Below are positions 46,375 through 57,740 of a DNA stretch of 64,000 nucleotides, piece after piece. Each line of letters opens with the position of its first letter. Position 1 is the first letter of the stretch. The DNA is from Diplonema papillatum (Eukaryota > Euglenozoa > Diplonemea > Diplonemida > Diplonemidae), in contig JAPJBO010000022.1 of the NCBI GenBank assembly GCA_030068145.1, positions 1 to 64,000 of the forward strand, in the 5' to 3' direction. The translations under genes and the position numbers were made by a program. The notes below the pieces were generated by a model. It had not been told where the DNA came from, did no database searches, and saw only the letters and a program-made list of their open reading frames with translations.

Positions 46375-48535
46375 ATAGAAGCCGTTTCCTTCCTTGAAAC
46401 TGGCTAGTCGTCGCACTTCTCTATCCACAGCTACGAACAGACGGGGTGGTGGCTGCCGCAAAGCAGTCTCAAGCGATTTTTCAACTAAAAAATGGAAGCA
46501 ATACGGTCGCTCTAAGAACTCTTTAAACCTTTAGAAACGCTAAAAAAAAAAAAACAGATTCTTTCTTCCCATTCAAACGCGGTGAAGCACACACAAGGCA
46601 ACAGCGCCAAAAGGCTCTTTTTTTTGGCTGCAACCAGGCTCTTTTCTGCCCCACCCCGCGAAACCAAAGAGAGCGAGAAAGCCGATACTCCCTTGCTCCC
46701 AAAAACCGCGAAAAAAAAAAAAAAACCAGTTCTCCCTTTCGCGAGACTTCTTTCAACCTTTCCCTTAATCTCTGGCAAACCCGCCCCGCAACCATGCCCG
46801 CCGACTTCCAAGTTATCGCGTTTTCGCTACGATTCTACGTTTAGCTCTCGTATCGGACTAGGTGCAAACCAAGCAGACCCGTGCTTTTCCCAGCAGCCCG
46901 ATCCCGCTTGCGTCACCTGTCGTATCTAGCACTGAGCGATGTCCGCACTCTGGCAGACGTACAGACCTAGCTATGAAGGCGAGGTTCGCAAAGCCGGTCC
47001 ATCCCCTCTCACCGTGAAAGACAGCACCAGGCAGTTCTATGCCCGGGAGATAGGGGTGGATCTGATAGAGGCCGTGGTGCAACGTGATGGTTTGGGGTTG
47101 AAATGCAGAATACCTGTAGCGGTGGCCTGCATGAGTCACTAGATTGCTACCGACCGAGTCGTGCTCCAGGCGCTTGCACTCATTCGAATCGTCGTATTCG
47201 CGCGGTCGCTTTGCGTCCTCTCCCTTCCTCGCCGGCGTGAATTCCTCCTGCGTTCCCTGCCTTCATCTGCAGGATTAACCTTCAAACCGTCGGCGTTTGG
47301 ATGTCAAGTCGCCATCGAGAAAACCTCCGATAGCGTTCAGCTGCGAGCTCCCATACGAAAGGTGTCGGGTGAACGTGTTGCTCTCCTCCGGGTGGCCTCT
47401 TCCTCATCGAACCCGGAAGGATAGGAACTCATACTGCTAGCTGTAGGTTCTGGCTTTTCCTCTGTTGATAACTGCACCCCGTCCACAAGTTTAACGTCAC
47501 AACTGTCAGCGCCATGGCGGAGTTTGGCCATGGGCGAAGCCTCCGATTGCAGCGGTCGACAGTAAGCTGAAGGGGCTCGTTCTATTCAGCGAACTGTCTC
47601 TCCATGAAATCCGTGAGTCGGCATCCCTCGACCTCGTTCTGCTGGCGCCGTTGTCTTCCTCGCTGTGTCACTGGCGGGGCCGTCCGTTCCGGAGTGGTGC
47701 TACCTGAACCCCTTGCGGACGTGTTCCGGAGGAGGGAAGGTCGTCCAGCGCGCAGAAAGCCTTCTGGACCTCGAGAGTTTTGGGACTCCAAAATGGGAAA
47801 CCTGGTGCTCCTTGGAAAGGGCTTCGTGACACACATCTCTTCACAGCAGCAAACATTGATCCTTTTCGATGTGTCTTTGCTCTCGAGGGCCCAGTGTCCG
47901 AGCTCCAGCTCGGGTTCTCGTCTTCTTTCGACATAAATGAGCGCGAACGTGAACTCGGTGTCGGTCGCAAGAACCATGGAAATGGCAAGACACACAGGAA
48001 ATAAGAGCGCGCGCTAAAATAAGCCGAATTATCGGCAACAGGCAACGAAGACACAACGCACAGGCACACGTACTGCCACTACCGCAGATACGATACGCAC
48101 ACTAACATACGATACCTTAAAGGTACCTTTACGACAATGGTCACCCGAAGACTATGAAACCCGATCCCTAAACGAACTTGCACTCTATAAATATACGTCC
48201 CCCGTAAAGGGTTAACGTGTCTTGCGTTTGTTTCGTGCGCACGTGTGCAGTTGTCCTATTCGATAGGTTCAACACGATCCGCCGCCAACCTAATAATGAC
48301 GAATGCGTTTGTTACCATTAAACAAAAGAGCAAAATCGCGCAGGATGCCCAGGGGGTTATGCACCTGTACAGTTGGGTGAGGTAAAAAACCGAAAAAAAA
48401 AAAAAAAAAGGAAATCGGGGGCGGGCTTGGGGAGGGGTACACTACCTCGGATTGGGTTTTGGCAGGTCTATACTGGGTCTGCCTCAGTAGAGCTACGGAC
48501 AGAGGCCTGTCGTGGCTGCAGGGCAGCCGTAGTCG
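46375..48535. other. Stretch without a recognisable gene
   Basis: Several short frames, for example 46939-47142 and 47582-47995 (minus), without recognisable domains. Poly-A runs occur near 46540, 46710 and 48393. Sequence at about 48355-48470 matches the repeat at 16040-16820. Confidence 0.35.
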
Positions 48536-48606
48536 CAGGATGGGCTTTTGTCGCAGGATGGGCCTTTGTCGCAGGATAGGCCTTTGTCGCAGGATGGGCC
48601 TTTGCA
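48536..48606 (+). repeat. 18-bp tandem repeat (4 copies)
   Basis: Units of 'cgcaggatgggcctttgt' just upstream of the hAT transposase. Confidence 0.9.
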
Positions 48607-48780
48607 GGGTTTTGCCAACACCCCGAAAAAGAGAAACCAACTTTTGGAGAAACCCCCGGACAACCCGATTCTTGCTAGAAAATCCCTCACACACATTGGA
48701 AAAACAATCGGCTTTCGGACTCTGGCAGCATTTTCATACTCAACCAGGAATACCCGAAAGAAAGAGCAAGCAATGAAAAA

Positions 48781-51700
48781 ATGAACGCACTCTTTGGGGG
48801 ATGCTCGCGAAAACCTGGAGTTACAGGTCCAGGAGGCCAGATTCCATCCCTGGCCTACCACACAGAGTATGAGCTATGGACCGCAGCGGACTTCAAGACC
48901 ATTCCTGTGGTGCATCGCTCGTACCCCAAACCATGGCCTGGAAAGAATACCCTCTTCTCCGTCAAGCCCGCAAAAGTCGGCACTGAAGTTGCAGACGTGA
49001 AGGAGTTCTTGAGCCTTCAACTTCTAGTTCGTGGGTTTTCCAGTTCCCAGAACTTCCCTCAGCCCAAGAAGGTGTGGTTGCTGAAGAAGGCGGACGAGCT
49101 TGCTTCAAGTGATACCGGCGGCAAAAAGACATGGGTGCAACTTGTGGGAGAGACGGGGAAAGCCTGGGTGGCTGAGGAGAAAAGGATTGCGGCGGAGAAG
49201 AAGGAAGCGGTTGAAGCTGCAGCAAGAGCAAAGGCGGCGCAAGAAGAGCTGGAAAAGCAGATGGCCGCAGAAGTAACTGCACGTAGGCTGTCAGAGGGAG
49301 AGGTACAAACAGCCATGGAAGTCGAAGCCGAAACACCGAACGCTGTATCTACTCAGGCAGCTCTTCCTAGCTTCCCCACAAGTGGACCTCAGGAACCAAA
49401 GAACCTGTACCTGAGTGATGCCTACCTCCGTCAGCTGGTGCTTCTGGTAAAGGAGCAGTTCACCCGTGAAACCCTGGAAGAGAGGATAGCGCTGCGTGAG
49501 ATACTGGCGAGCAGGTCGGCTGGAAAGCGCAAGCAGGCAACGAAGCCCCGGGAGTACAAGCGCATTGCAGGTCCTGCGCCATATGTGTCGTTGCTGGACT
49601 ACGAAGTAAGCGCCTTCTTACGGTCCAAGTACGGACTAGACGATGGTGCTTGTGTTCCGCAATTTGGTGGTACTGGCTCGATGTTTCCCACTGACTTCGA
49701 GCTTTTGTGCATCCCTCCCGACTTGTTCTCCAACAAGCGTTTCCGAGGGGTCTTGAAAGCGAATCCGTGGATTCTGTGCACAAGTCAAGGAATGTATTGT
49801 CGATGCTGTCGTAGACAGACAGCGGGTAAGAAAAAGCGTGCCTTCATTAATCTGTGCATTCCTTTTGAAGTCTTCAAAAAGGGGCTCCTACCACAGTACA
49901 TCGAAAAGCACCGGAAGAAGACCGTGGGTCATAACAAGGCCTGGAGTTCATTTCTGAACTTGTTGGAAGATCAGATGCGTCTTCCGTCTTCTTGCCAGCT
50001 GCCTTCCACTTTGGAAGACCTCAAACAGCGCCTTATGAACACACAACACCTGGTCTTCGTCATCCAGACAATTGTTGATACCATCAAGCGCGACCTGCCC
50101 ATGTCCAGCATTCGTGACACGTTCAGTCTGGTATCCCTGTTTGACGATTCAATTCGTTCGTTCTGCAAGACGCGTTTGAATATGTCGTCACCGTACTTCC
50201 TAGAAGTAATTGTGGATTCTTTGTACTCGTGGTGCAAATCCCATGTGCTGGAGAAAATTCAAGCGTCAGAGTTCACGAGCATCATGTTTGACGAAGCAGA
50301 GGACGTAAAGCGCTCAAAACAACATGCACTGTTTTTCAAAATACTGTCGGAAGAGGGGGTTGAAGAAGTCTTTTGGGACATACTTCCTTTGCGCAAATCA
50401 GCGACTGGGGAAAACGTCGCAGCTCACATTGCGGGCATGGCAGATAATGTTCAAACGTGGACAACAACTATGGGCATCGCAACTGATGGCTGCAGTACAA
50501 TGAAAGGCGACTACAAGGGTGTACAGACACGCCTGCGCGAACAGTTGGTACCATTTGCCATTTGGATTTGGTGCTTGGGGCACAAACTCAACCTCGCCTG
50601 CATTGAGGCGTGTCGTAGTGCTCCGCAGATACAGGCATCAGTCACTGCAACTGAAGAAATCTTTTCGTTGTTTCGGAAAGGACAGGGTGATATTTCGTAC
50701 AAGACACGAAAGTTTAAAGAGTGTAAGGAAGCCTGTTCTGTGACCGACAACTTCTTTGTCTTCCGAGATTTGGAACTTGTGGAACCTGGCGACACAAGAT
50801 GGGTTTCCCATGAACGCGCCGCTCAAACAATAGCAGAGTGCATCAAGCCCATTCTGCTTGCGATTGCCCGGCTTTGCGAAGAGAAAGACATACCACAAGC
50901 CCTGCATCTTCGCGAGAAACTGAATCACACTGTTTGCTTATCGTTCAGCCTGCTCGCACAAGCAACTCCCATTCTTTCGAAACTGAGCCAATCCCTGCAA
51001 AGGTCGGACACGTGTTGGACAGAAGTGCTGAAGCTAAAGGAGTATTACCTGAGCTGGCTTCGGCGTCTGCGTGATATTCCTCTGACGGACGAGCAGATAG
51101 CGGAAGATCCTGAAGAAAGACTGCACTTTGTTGAGTACATAACCTTCTGGGAAAAACTCAAGGATGCAGTGCCACCTTCCTGGAATCGCCAGCCTCTAGA
51201 TTACGCCTTTTTTGTCGCTTTCCATCGCGAGTTTGCGACGCCGTTCTTGGATCGGCTCATTTCGTTGGTTGAAGAGAGACTCGGGGATCTACCTGTGCTG
51301 TCATCTTTGGGTGTGTACGATCCAAACGGCCCCTTAGTGGAAAGCCTTTTCCATGATGTGGATCTGACGTGCGGAACTCCGAGTGATGTTGCATCGCGAT
51401 TGTTGCCACAGAGGCTTGACCCGCTGCTCAAGAAACTCAACCCGTTTTTTGCCCACTTTTGCTGTACCAGGAAAGAGAAGAAGACCGTGCACCCAACAGG
51501 CGCGACCACGTGGACCGTTCAGCCTCCTTTTTACAGCCAGGCCTTTGAGGCAACGGTGCGTGAGCAGTTGCCTGAAGCACTGGTGCGCATGAAGCAAATG
51601 ACGAATGTGAACAAGAAATGTTCATTCACAGAGAACACCCTTGATTTCCTTCGCGACACCCACTGCCAGCTCCGATTCCCGGAGACATGCCAAGTCTTGA

Positions 51701-52251
51701 AAATGGCACTGGTCTTCCCACTTGGAAGTGCTGGCGTTGAGCGGCTTTTCTCCAGAGTAAAGCTGATCAGAACCTACCTCAGGAAAGGCATGAGCGAAAC
51801 AACATTGCGCAAGCTGTTGTTTATTGCTCTCAACATGCCATCTACTGGGGAAGGGAATACGGTTCCTTCTGCTGTGATGGAACACGTGTTAACAACCTTT
51901 GTCGTGGACGGGGTTTCTGTTCGAGCCAGAAAGCAGCTGACACGGCCAGGGAATCCTGACGATGAGGGCGACTCTGATGACGACTCGGCTGGCCTTGCTG
52001 GTGAGTTTGAAGATGCAAAAGCTTCCAGTGACACCGATTCAAGTACGGGGTCTGAAGACGAGCGTTCCGTTCTACTTCACTCTGACAATCGCAAGCTGAA
52101 GTACGCGTCCTATCCTTTTTACACAGAGGCCAAAGACATCATTTCGTCTTGGCGAAGGGCTTTTTCCTCCAATCCTTCTCTCTACTTCAATCCGACGGAG
52201 GCCCAAGAACACGTGACAAGCGCACGCAACGTGCGCCAGCGTGTTCGATGA
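48781..52251 (+). CDS. hAT-superfamily transposase, intact 1156 aa
   Basis: A cut-and-paste transposase (nuclear), or a domesticated relative. The single frame runs from the ATG at 48781. The N-terminal ~330 residues include an Ala/Glu-rich coiled coil (residues about 140-185). A TTF-like zinc-binding region is at about residue 335-395 (MYCRCCRRQTAG ... YIEKHRKKTVGH). The RNase-H-like core carries Asp in IMFDEAEDV (about 504) and Asp in GIATDGCSTMKG (about 568), with WCLGHKLNLAC (C-x-x-H) next. The hAT dimerisation region is at about 977-1020 (FPLGSAGVERLFSRVKLIR). An acidic Ser/Asp tail follows. The overall plan resembles ZNF862/DUF4371-type hAT proteins. No stops or frameshifts interrupt it. 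Terminal inverted repeats and an 8-bp target duplication were not found. Confidence 0.85.
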   Translation: MNALFGGCSRKPGVTGPGGQIPSLAYHTEYELWTAADFKTIPVVHRSYPKPWPGKNTLFSVKPAKVGTEVADVKEFLSLQLLVRGFSSSQNFPQPKKVWLLKKADELASSDTGGKKTWVQLVGETGKAWVAEEKRIAAEKKEAVEAAARAKAAQEELEKQMAAEVTARRLSEGEVQTAMEVEAETPNAVSTQAALPSFPTSGPQEPKNLYLSDAYLRQLVLLVKEQFTRETLEERIALREILASRSAGKRKQATKPREYKRIAGPAPYVSLLDYEVSAFLRSKYGLDDGACVPQFGGTGSMFPTDFELLCIPPDLFSNKRFRGVLKANPWILCTSQGMYCRCCRRQTAGKKKRAFINLCIPFEVFKKGLLPQYIEKHRKKTVGHNKAWSSFLNLLEDQMRLPSSCQLPSTLEDLKQRLMNTQHLVFVIQTIVDTIKRDLPMSSIRDTFSLVSLFDDSIRSFCKTRLNMSSPYFLEVIVDSLYSWCKSHVLEKIQASEFTSIMFDEAEDVKRSKQHALFFKILSEEGVEEVFWDILPLRKSATGENVAAHIAGMADNVQTWTTTMGIATDGCSTMKGDYKGVQTRLREQLVPFAIWIWCLGHKLNLACIEACRSAPQIQASVTATEEIFSLFRKGQGDISYKTRKFKECKEACSVTDNFFVFRDLELVEPGDTRWVSHERAAQTIAECIKPILLAIARLCEEKDIPQALHLREKLNHTVCLSFSLLAQATPILSKLSQSLQRSDTCWTEVLKLKEYYLSWLRRLRDIPLTDEQIAEDPEERLHFVEYITFWEKLKDAVPPSWNRQPLDYAFFVAFHREFATPFLDRLISLVEERLGDLPVLSSLGVYDPNGPLVESLFHDVDLTCGTPSDVASRLLPQRLDPLLKKLNPFFAHFCCTRKEKKTVHPTGATTWTVQPPFYSQAFEATVREQLPEALVRMKQMTNVNKKCSFTENTLDFLRDTHCQLRFPETCQVLKMALVFPLGSAGVERLFSRVKLIRTYLRKGMSETTLRKLLFIALNMPSTGEGNTVPSAVMEHVLTTFVVDGVSVRARKQLTRPGNPDDEGDSDDDSAGLAGEFEDAKASSDTDSSTGSEDERSVLLHSDNRKLKYASYPFYTEAKDIISSWRRAFSSNPSLYFNPTEAQEHVTSARNVRQRVR

Positions 52252-52330
52252 GCGTTCTTTGAGTGTTCAGAAATACTTGTGCTTTCATTTATTTCTTGTT
52301 TTCGATTTTGTTTTGAGTAATTTTCTTTTA

Positions 52331-52452
52331 GCGCCTGCGCGACCAGTTGGTACCATTTGCCATTTGGATTTGGTGCTTGGGGCACAAACTCAACTTCGCC
52401 TGCATTGAGGCGTGTCGTAGTGCTCCGCAGATACAGGCATCTGTCACTGCAC
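52331..52452 (+). repeat. Duplicate of an internal hAT transposase segment
   Basis: About 120 bp from 'cgcctgcgcgaccagttggt' on repeats 50530-50652 of the transposase gene with about four substitutions. It lies 80 bp after the stop codon. Confidence 0.9.
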
Positions 52453-52632
52453 GGCTCAAAACGGACTAGTGACGTAAATCTGCGTCGGTGCTCGCGCCCC
52501 CCAGGCAGGCTCTTGGTGGAACCCCAAACGGGGGGGTTCTCCCGTTGAACAAGCGTGGCGCAAAGAACGCATGTCTGCATAATGACCTGAGGATGCCCTG
52601 AAAGAAAAAAAAAGCGAAGAAAAAGGCGAACA

Positions 52633-54417
52633 ATGGCGCGGGTGGAGGGAACCGTGGTGATGACCAGCATGGAAGAGCGGCGCGAGGAGCTTACGAACAG
52701 CTACCTGCCGGTGCCGCTGAAGCGGTTCCCCAAGAGGGTGCTCAGCGAGACGTCGGAAGAGAAGTACTGGCGCGGGTTCAAGAAGAAGACGGAGTTCCCC
52801 GCGATGTTCAAGAGCAAGGTGAGTTGCATCGACTTCAACCTGAAGCACCCGTTCTCCTGCGTCATCACCGGGCAAGGGAAGGTGCAGATCTTCCACCCTC
52901 AAACCCACGACAAAACCAAAGAATGGCACCCGCCCGACACGATGTACTGCACGCGCTGGCGCGGCGATGGGAAAATGCTGGTGTCGGCCGGTGAAAAACC
53001 GAGCATCAAAGTCTGGACCCTCGGGAACATGAAGCTCATCCGCGAGCTCAAGCCCGACTTGGAACGCGGAACAGGCCACACCCGGGCTGTCCACAGCGTT
53101 GGGTTTCTTCCCGACAACAGGAGAGTGCTGAGTGGGTCGGACGACACGACGGCTATCGTGTGGGACGTTGCGACGCAGCAGCAAGAGGTCAGGTTGACTG
53201 GGCACAAGGACTACGTGAGGTCGTGCTGCCCGCACCCGTACAACACGAACGTGGTGGCTACTTCGGGGTGCGACGGCGTGGTGAAGGTGTGGGACTTGAG
53301 GGCGAGCTGCGACGCGGCAGTGCAGGAGTTCAGGGTCACGGACGCGGTGCGGACGGTGCTGTTCCACCCGACCGGGAAGTACCTGGCGGTGGCGTCTGCG
53401 ACGGACGTCACGCTGTGGGACTCGGCGATGGCAGGGCAGGACGAGGGGGAGCAGGTGCCGATGGCGCTGCTGTCGAACCACACGAAGGACATCACGTCCC
53501 TGCAGTTCAACCACCACGGGTCCCGCCTCTTCACCGCGAGCGTCGACCGCCACGTGAAAGTCTACGAAACCGAGAACTTCACCGCCGTGCACACGATGAC
53601 ATATTCCGAGCCGGTGTTTGCCGTCGGGATCTCCCCCGACAACTCCTGCTTCGCCGCCGGCACACTCGAAGGCAAGATCTACCTCAAGTCCCGCCCCGCG
53701 TCCGACCAGGCCGACCGCGACTCGGAGGGCGAAGACGAGGCTGAGGCCGAGCACCAGGAAATCAACGTCTTCTCCGGCCTCGGCGACGTGCGCGCCGCGC
53801 CGAAAAGGAACTGGAAGGTCCCGCGGAAGGGCGAGGAGGTCGACGACGAGTTCATCGTCGAATCCGTCCGCGAGCGCCGGCTCAAGAAGTACGACGTGCA
53901 GTTCCGGAAGTTCAACTACCACGGCGCGCTCGACGCGGTGCTTGCCGAGAAAGTCAGCAACCTCGACCGGTACAACCGGCTGTTCACCGTGCTCACCGAG
54001 CTCCAACGGAGGAACGGGCTCCGCATCGCTCTCTCGGGAAGGGACGCGGGCGACCTCGTACAGCTGCTTTTGTCCATCAAAGAGTGTATGCTTGCTTGTC
54101 TTTGAACCAGTCCACCTCTATTTCCTGGAAGTGCCCTAGGTGGAACCCGGAATACCTTTGTACTGATTACCATCCCGGAATTAACCCACCCGCAATTGGC
54201 ATGGGTGATGCGGACACCTTTCGTCGTGTTGTGAAAGGAGCACTGCCCAGCACCGCGTACCGTCAACCACACTCAAACAGGTATCCTGGAACCTCGTTTC
54301 TGCGATCTGATGACGCTCACGCTCAATTTGGTCCTCGAGATCTACCACAGCGTCATCCACGAGTCTCCTGAGATTCTCATGCACGTCTCTCGGATCCGCC
54401 GCAAAGTTACCGAGCAG
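52633..54417 (+). CDS. UTP15: UTP15-like WD40 protein (SSU processome)
   Basis: Nucleolar U3 snoRNP / t-UTP component needed for pre-18S rRNA processing. Exon 1 is 52633-54085 and exon 2 is 54281-54417 (GTATGC donor, AACAG acceptor, phase 1). WD repeats cover residues about 60-360 (HTRAVHSVGFLPDNRRVLSG, DDTTAIVWDV, GVVKVWDLRAS). The UTP15 C-terminal domain starts with VRERRLKKYDVQFRKFNYHG then ALDAVLAEKV and continues in exon 2 as ILEPRFCDLMTLTLNLVLEI, YHSVIHESPEIL. Read without splicing, the frame ends 7 codons later at 54105. Exon 2 ends at a GTATCC donor, so at least one further exon is expected; I could not place it. The gene starts 380 bp after the transposase. Confidence 0.82.
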
Positions 54418-54467
54418 GTATCCGCGGTTATTTCTTCGGCTTTTTTTTTGTTCGCGTAACAGATCGC

Positions 54468-54541
54468 AAATCTTAGAAGATTATTTTATTCGACGATTAC
54501 CTCGCAAATCTTAGAAGATTATTTTATTCGACGATTACCTA
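54468..54541 (+). repeat. ~43-bp tandem duplication
   Basis: 'tcgcaaatcttagaagatta' plus 'ttttattcgacgattacct' occurs twice. Probably intronic to or just after the UTP15-like gene. No gene is identified from here to about 55550. Confidence 0.85.
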
Positions 54542-55555
54542 ACATTCGTACACAAGGTTAATAATACCCCCGTCGCTATCCGGAAAGCATGGTACTCACC
54601 CTGCTTGCGATTGTGACGAACACACCAGAATAACTGCCTGACCTTTCTAGCTTCGATTTTTGCATCACGCGGCGGTGATGACGAAGCAGCAGCCGGGGCC
54701 AGTATACGCAGTAGGAGGAGGAGGATGAACTACTAGCTCTGACCGACCCCAGTCCCCCCACTTACTTAACCATGGTCAACCCCTTACGGACGGGGCGAAA
54801 GACCCCGAACCTGCGAAGCTGGTTCACTCCAAAGTTTCTCTGAGGATAGCTAGCATCAAAACAGGAGTAAGCGGATGATTGGCGGCATTGGGGAAATCGC
54901 GTCCTCGACCGATTCTCAAACCTTAAATGGGCGTGAGCTCGGGTTTACTTGACGGAGATGGGATGGAGGTTGTCGAGGGTGCGGAGCGCATTCTGGAGGA
55001 AGCTGTGGATCGCGCTCAAGCATTCCATGACTTCGCTACAGGGAGCCAGAGACTCGGAGGGAAAGGTTTCGTAGCAAATCTAGTCACAGCAAACAAATGC
55101 AGACAGTTTTTAACGTGTTTTCTCTCCGTAGATTCAGTGTCCGAACTGCAGCTCTAGTTCTATCTTTTATCCGAACAAATACGTGTCCTCCGCCCGTAAA
55201 GGGTCGAGACATTCCAAACCGGTAGTTGGAAAGTTCCGTATCGCTGTCCTGTGTCTGCAGACACGTAGATATCGGACACGGTGCTGTGCTGCTGTTTTAC
55301 AGGGACAGCTTTGAGGCGAGCAATAACACCTCGCCTCAGGACCGACTGACCCATGTCCAATTGCTATTGACGCGGAAACCTTCTCCACTTCGGCCTTCAA
55401 TGTTCTCCGGTTCAGTGTGTTCACGCGAAACGAAACACGCAGGTGTCCTTCTTGTCGTCGCTCCAAGAAGTATCCGGCACGATCGCCGCCCTCTCGCACC
55501 AGAGCAAGCTCCAGCGCATGAAGCGAGAGCGGCTTGCCGCTGCGAGTCCCAATTA

Positions 55556-56040
55556 GACCCGGACCGGCGGCAGTTTGCGCCCGGCAGGCTGCTTTCGCGG
55601 AAGCGAGCCCGGATATCTGGCGCCCCCAGTACTCGCCAGCCCTCCTCCTGCGAGGGCGGGGGGAGGGACGGTGCTCCCGCTCTCACACCCCTTTCCGGTC
55701 TCAGCCCCCGGCAAGCTGGGGAAATAGGGTGCGCCGGCGGCGTTGCGCCCAGTAGGCTGCTTTCGCAGAGCCGGGTATCTGGTCCCCCTGGGGCAGGGGA
55801 GGGACGGTGATTTTCGCACTCGCACCCCTTTCGGGTCTCAGCCCCCGGCAAGCTGAGGAAGTAGGGTACGCCCGGCGGCGTTGCGTCTGATAGGCTGCTT
55901 TCGCGGAATCGAGCCGGATACCTGGCGCCCCCAGTACTCGTTTGCCCACCCCCGGTAGGACGAGGGACAGTGATTCCGCTCTCACCCCTTTCTGGTCTCA
56001 GCCCCCGGCAAACTGGGGAAATAGGGTACTCCCGGCGGCG
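55556..56040 (+). repeat. GC-rich tandem repeat (about 4 degenerate units)
   Basis: Units of roughly 110-175 bp share 'ggctgctttcgcgga', 'tggcgcccccagtactcg', 'cacccctttc' and 'gtctcagcccccggcaa'. Frames across it on both strands are repeat artefacts. Confidence 0.8.
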
Positions 56041-56044
56041 TTCT

Positions 56045-57740
56045 CGTCCCGAATCGATCCCAGGGGACATCGGATGGCGCAACTTAAGTAGCCGTAACCC
56101 GCCGCTGCAGCCAGGTGGCGGTTTCGACGAATCGTCGTCCTGGGTCGTCTGCGGTTGACAGACGGTGGTACTCATGGGCACGTTGCAGTGCTTTTACGGG
56201 CCCTTGTTGAAGGCGTCGATACCCCATTTTCGGGAATGTATGCGCGCCCCGTATCACATCGTGTTTTCACCGCTTTGCTCAAGTTGGGCGCACATAAATC
56301 AGGTGCTTTTGCATGTATGTCGAGGCGTCGTTACCACATTCGAGAACGGTCACGGTATTAGCTGCTCTTGGTTGAGGCATCGGTTGTCATGACATCATGG
56401 TTGTAACATTTTTTGGGTGTACGTCCCGTATCACAGTCGAGCTTTTCCTCCGCTCCGCTCGCGCGCAGTGTCTTCGTGGTGCTTTCAGGTTGGTCTGCTA
56501 TCATGATGGTGGAGGTGCCATCTTTTTTGGGAATGCTCACGGGTGTACCCACAGCATCACCGTCGAGCTATTGCATGCTCCGTTCACGTTGCGTGCACGG
56601 TATCACTATGGCGCTTTTCCTTTTTTTTTTGCACGCTGTTGTGTGAGGTATGGCGCCCGCCTTGCCTCGGGGGTTTCTGCTCTGCGTAATGTCCGACGAG
56701 GCAGTTGAGAAAAGGAGAAGGAACCCCACTGCCTTGTCGGGGAACCGACGCTTGGGCATGGCCGTCTTCAATCAACCAGCACCCTGGAAGCGCTGTGAAT
56801 TCCTCTCGTCGGCATTCGCTGCGCGTCAACTCCTTCAGTGAAGCTGCGATAGCTGTGTAATCCGTGAGTTGTCCTCATGGTTTAGCCGGCCCAGGAAAGC
56901 CACGGTGCGTAGCACGGGGGATCCGTGCACACTGCGCGCAGCGCATACAGCCGCCGTACCTGTGGTCGGCCACGGCTACGTGGTATGGTCCTTTGACAGA
57001 GTGAGCCGATGCCTCTCATCTCACCTTTAAAACTGCGGCTGCGCCACGAGCATGCTCTTGACAGCCGCCAGCGTCCGACATCTCGCACGCGCGTCACAGT
57101 CGCTGTTCACGGCTATGCGGGCCGGCGTACGAGGGTTCGTGGTGCAGTACTCGTACTATGGAAGTACGGTGTGGTCAGTCAATCTCGTGCACTTTCTTTT
57201 TGCGCATTTTCGGTCTCTCTTCCCCTCGCCTCATCAAATTCGCCCCCTCGCCTGTCGACGACTATCCCTTCTTGCTGTTCATCACGTCAAAAACAAAATT
57301 CCGCCATGTTCTAACCGCCCCCTCAGATGCTTTCCACTGGCAGAAGTGCTGCAAGCACACGGAGATCGCGCGCAGAAGGCTTAGGAGTCTGGTGGTTGGA
57401 ATTCGAAACGAATCCGCCATGCCAATGCGAGTGCAGCAGTCAAGACCGTTCCTCGCCAAGGACTCGTCCCAGATCCGTATACCAGTATACCCGGCTATTG
57501 TCCAAACCATCGCGCTCCCTTTCTGGCAGCATGGAAGGCACACCCATTTAGCACTCTCGGTCACCGGATGCAATGCTAAAAATATCCCGAAAAAGGTCGA
57601 ACCTCTGAACCTCTGAACCTCGGAACCACAATAAACGCTAAAAGTTTCACATTACACTTTCACTCTAAAAGAGGGCACCCCTCGCGGGGGTGGGGCAGTC
57701 GGGAACATACCCAGCGACACAAAACAACATACCGGTGACA
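56045..57740. other. Stretch without a recognisable gene
   Basis: Short frames only. The longest (57158-57616, plus) has no recognisable domain. Positions about 56200-56600 contain loosely repeated 'cgtatcac' phrases. The final ~100 bp forms the leader of the methyltransferase gene. Confidence 0.3.

Noticed and set aside
52456..54006. 516-codon minus-strand frame
   Set aside because: Antisense to the UTP15-like gene, whose WD40 repeats are clear on the plus strand.
54927..55157. Small frame (MEVVEGAERILEEAV) as the last UTP15 exon
   Set aside because: A weak resemblance only, and no convincing acceptor site in front of it.
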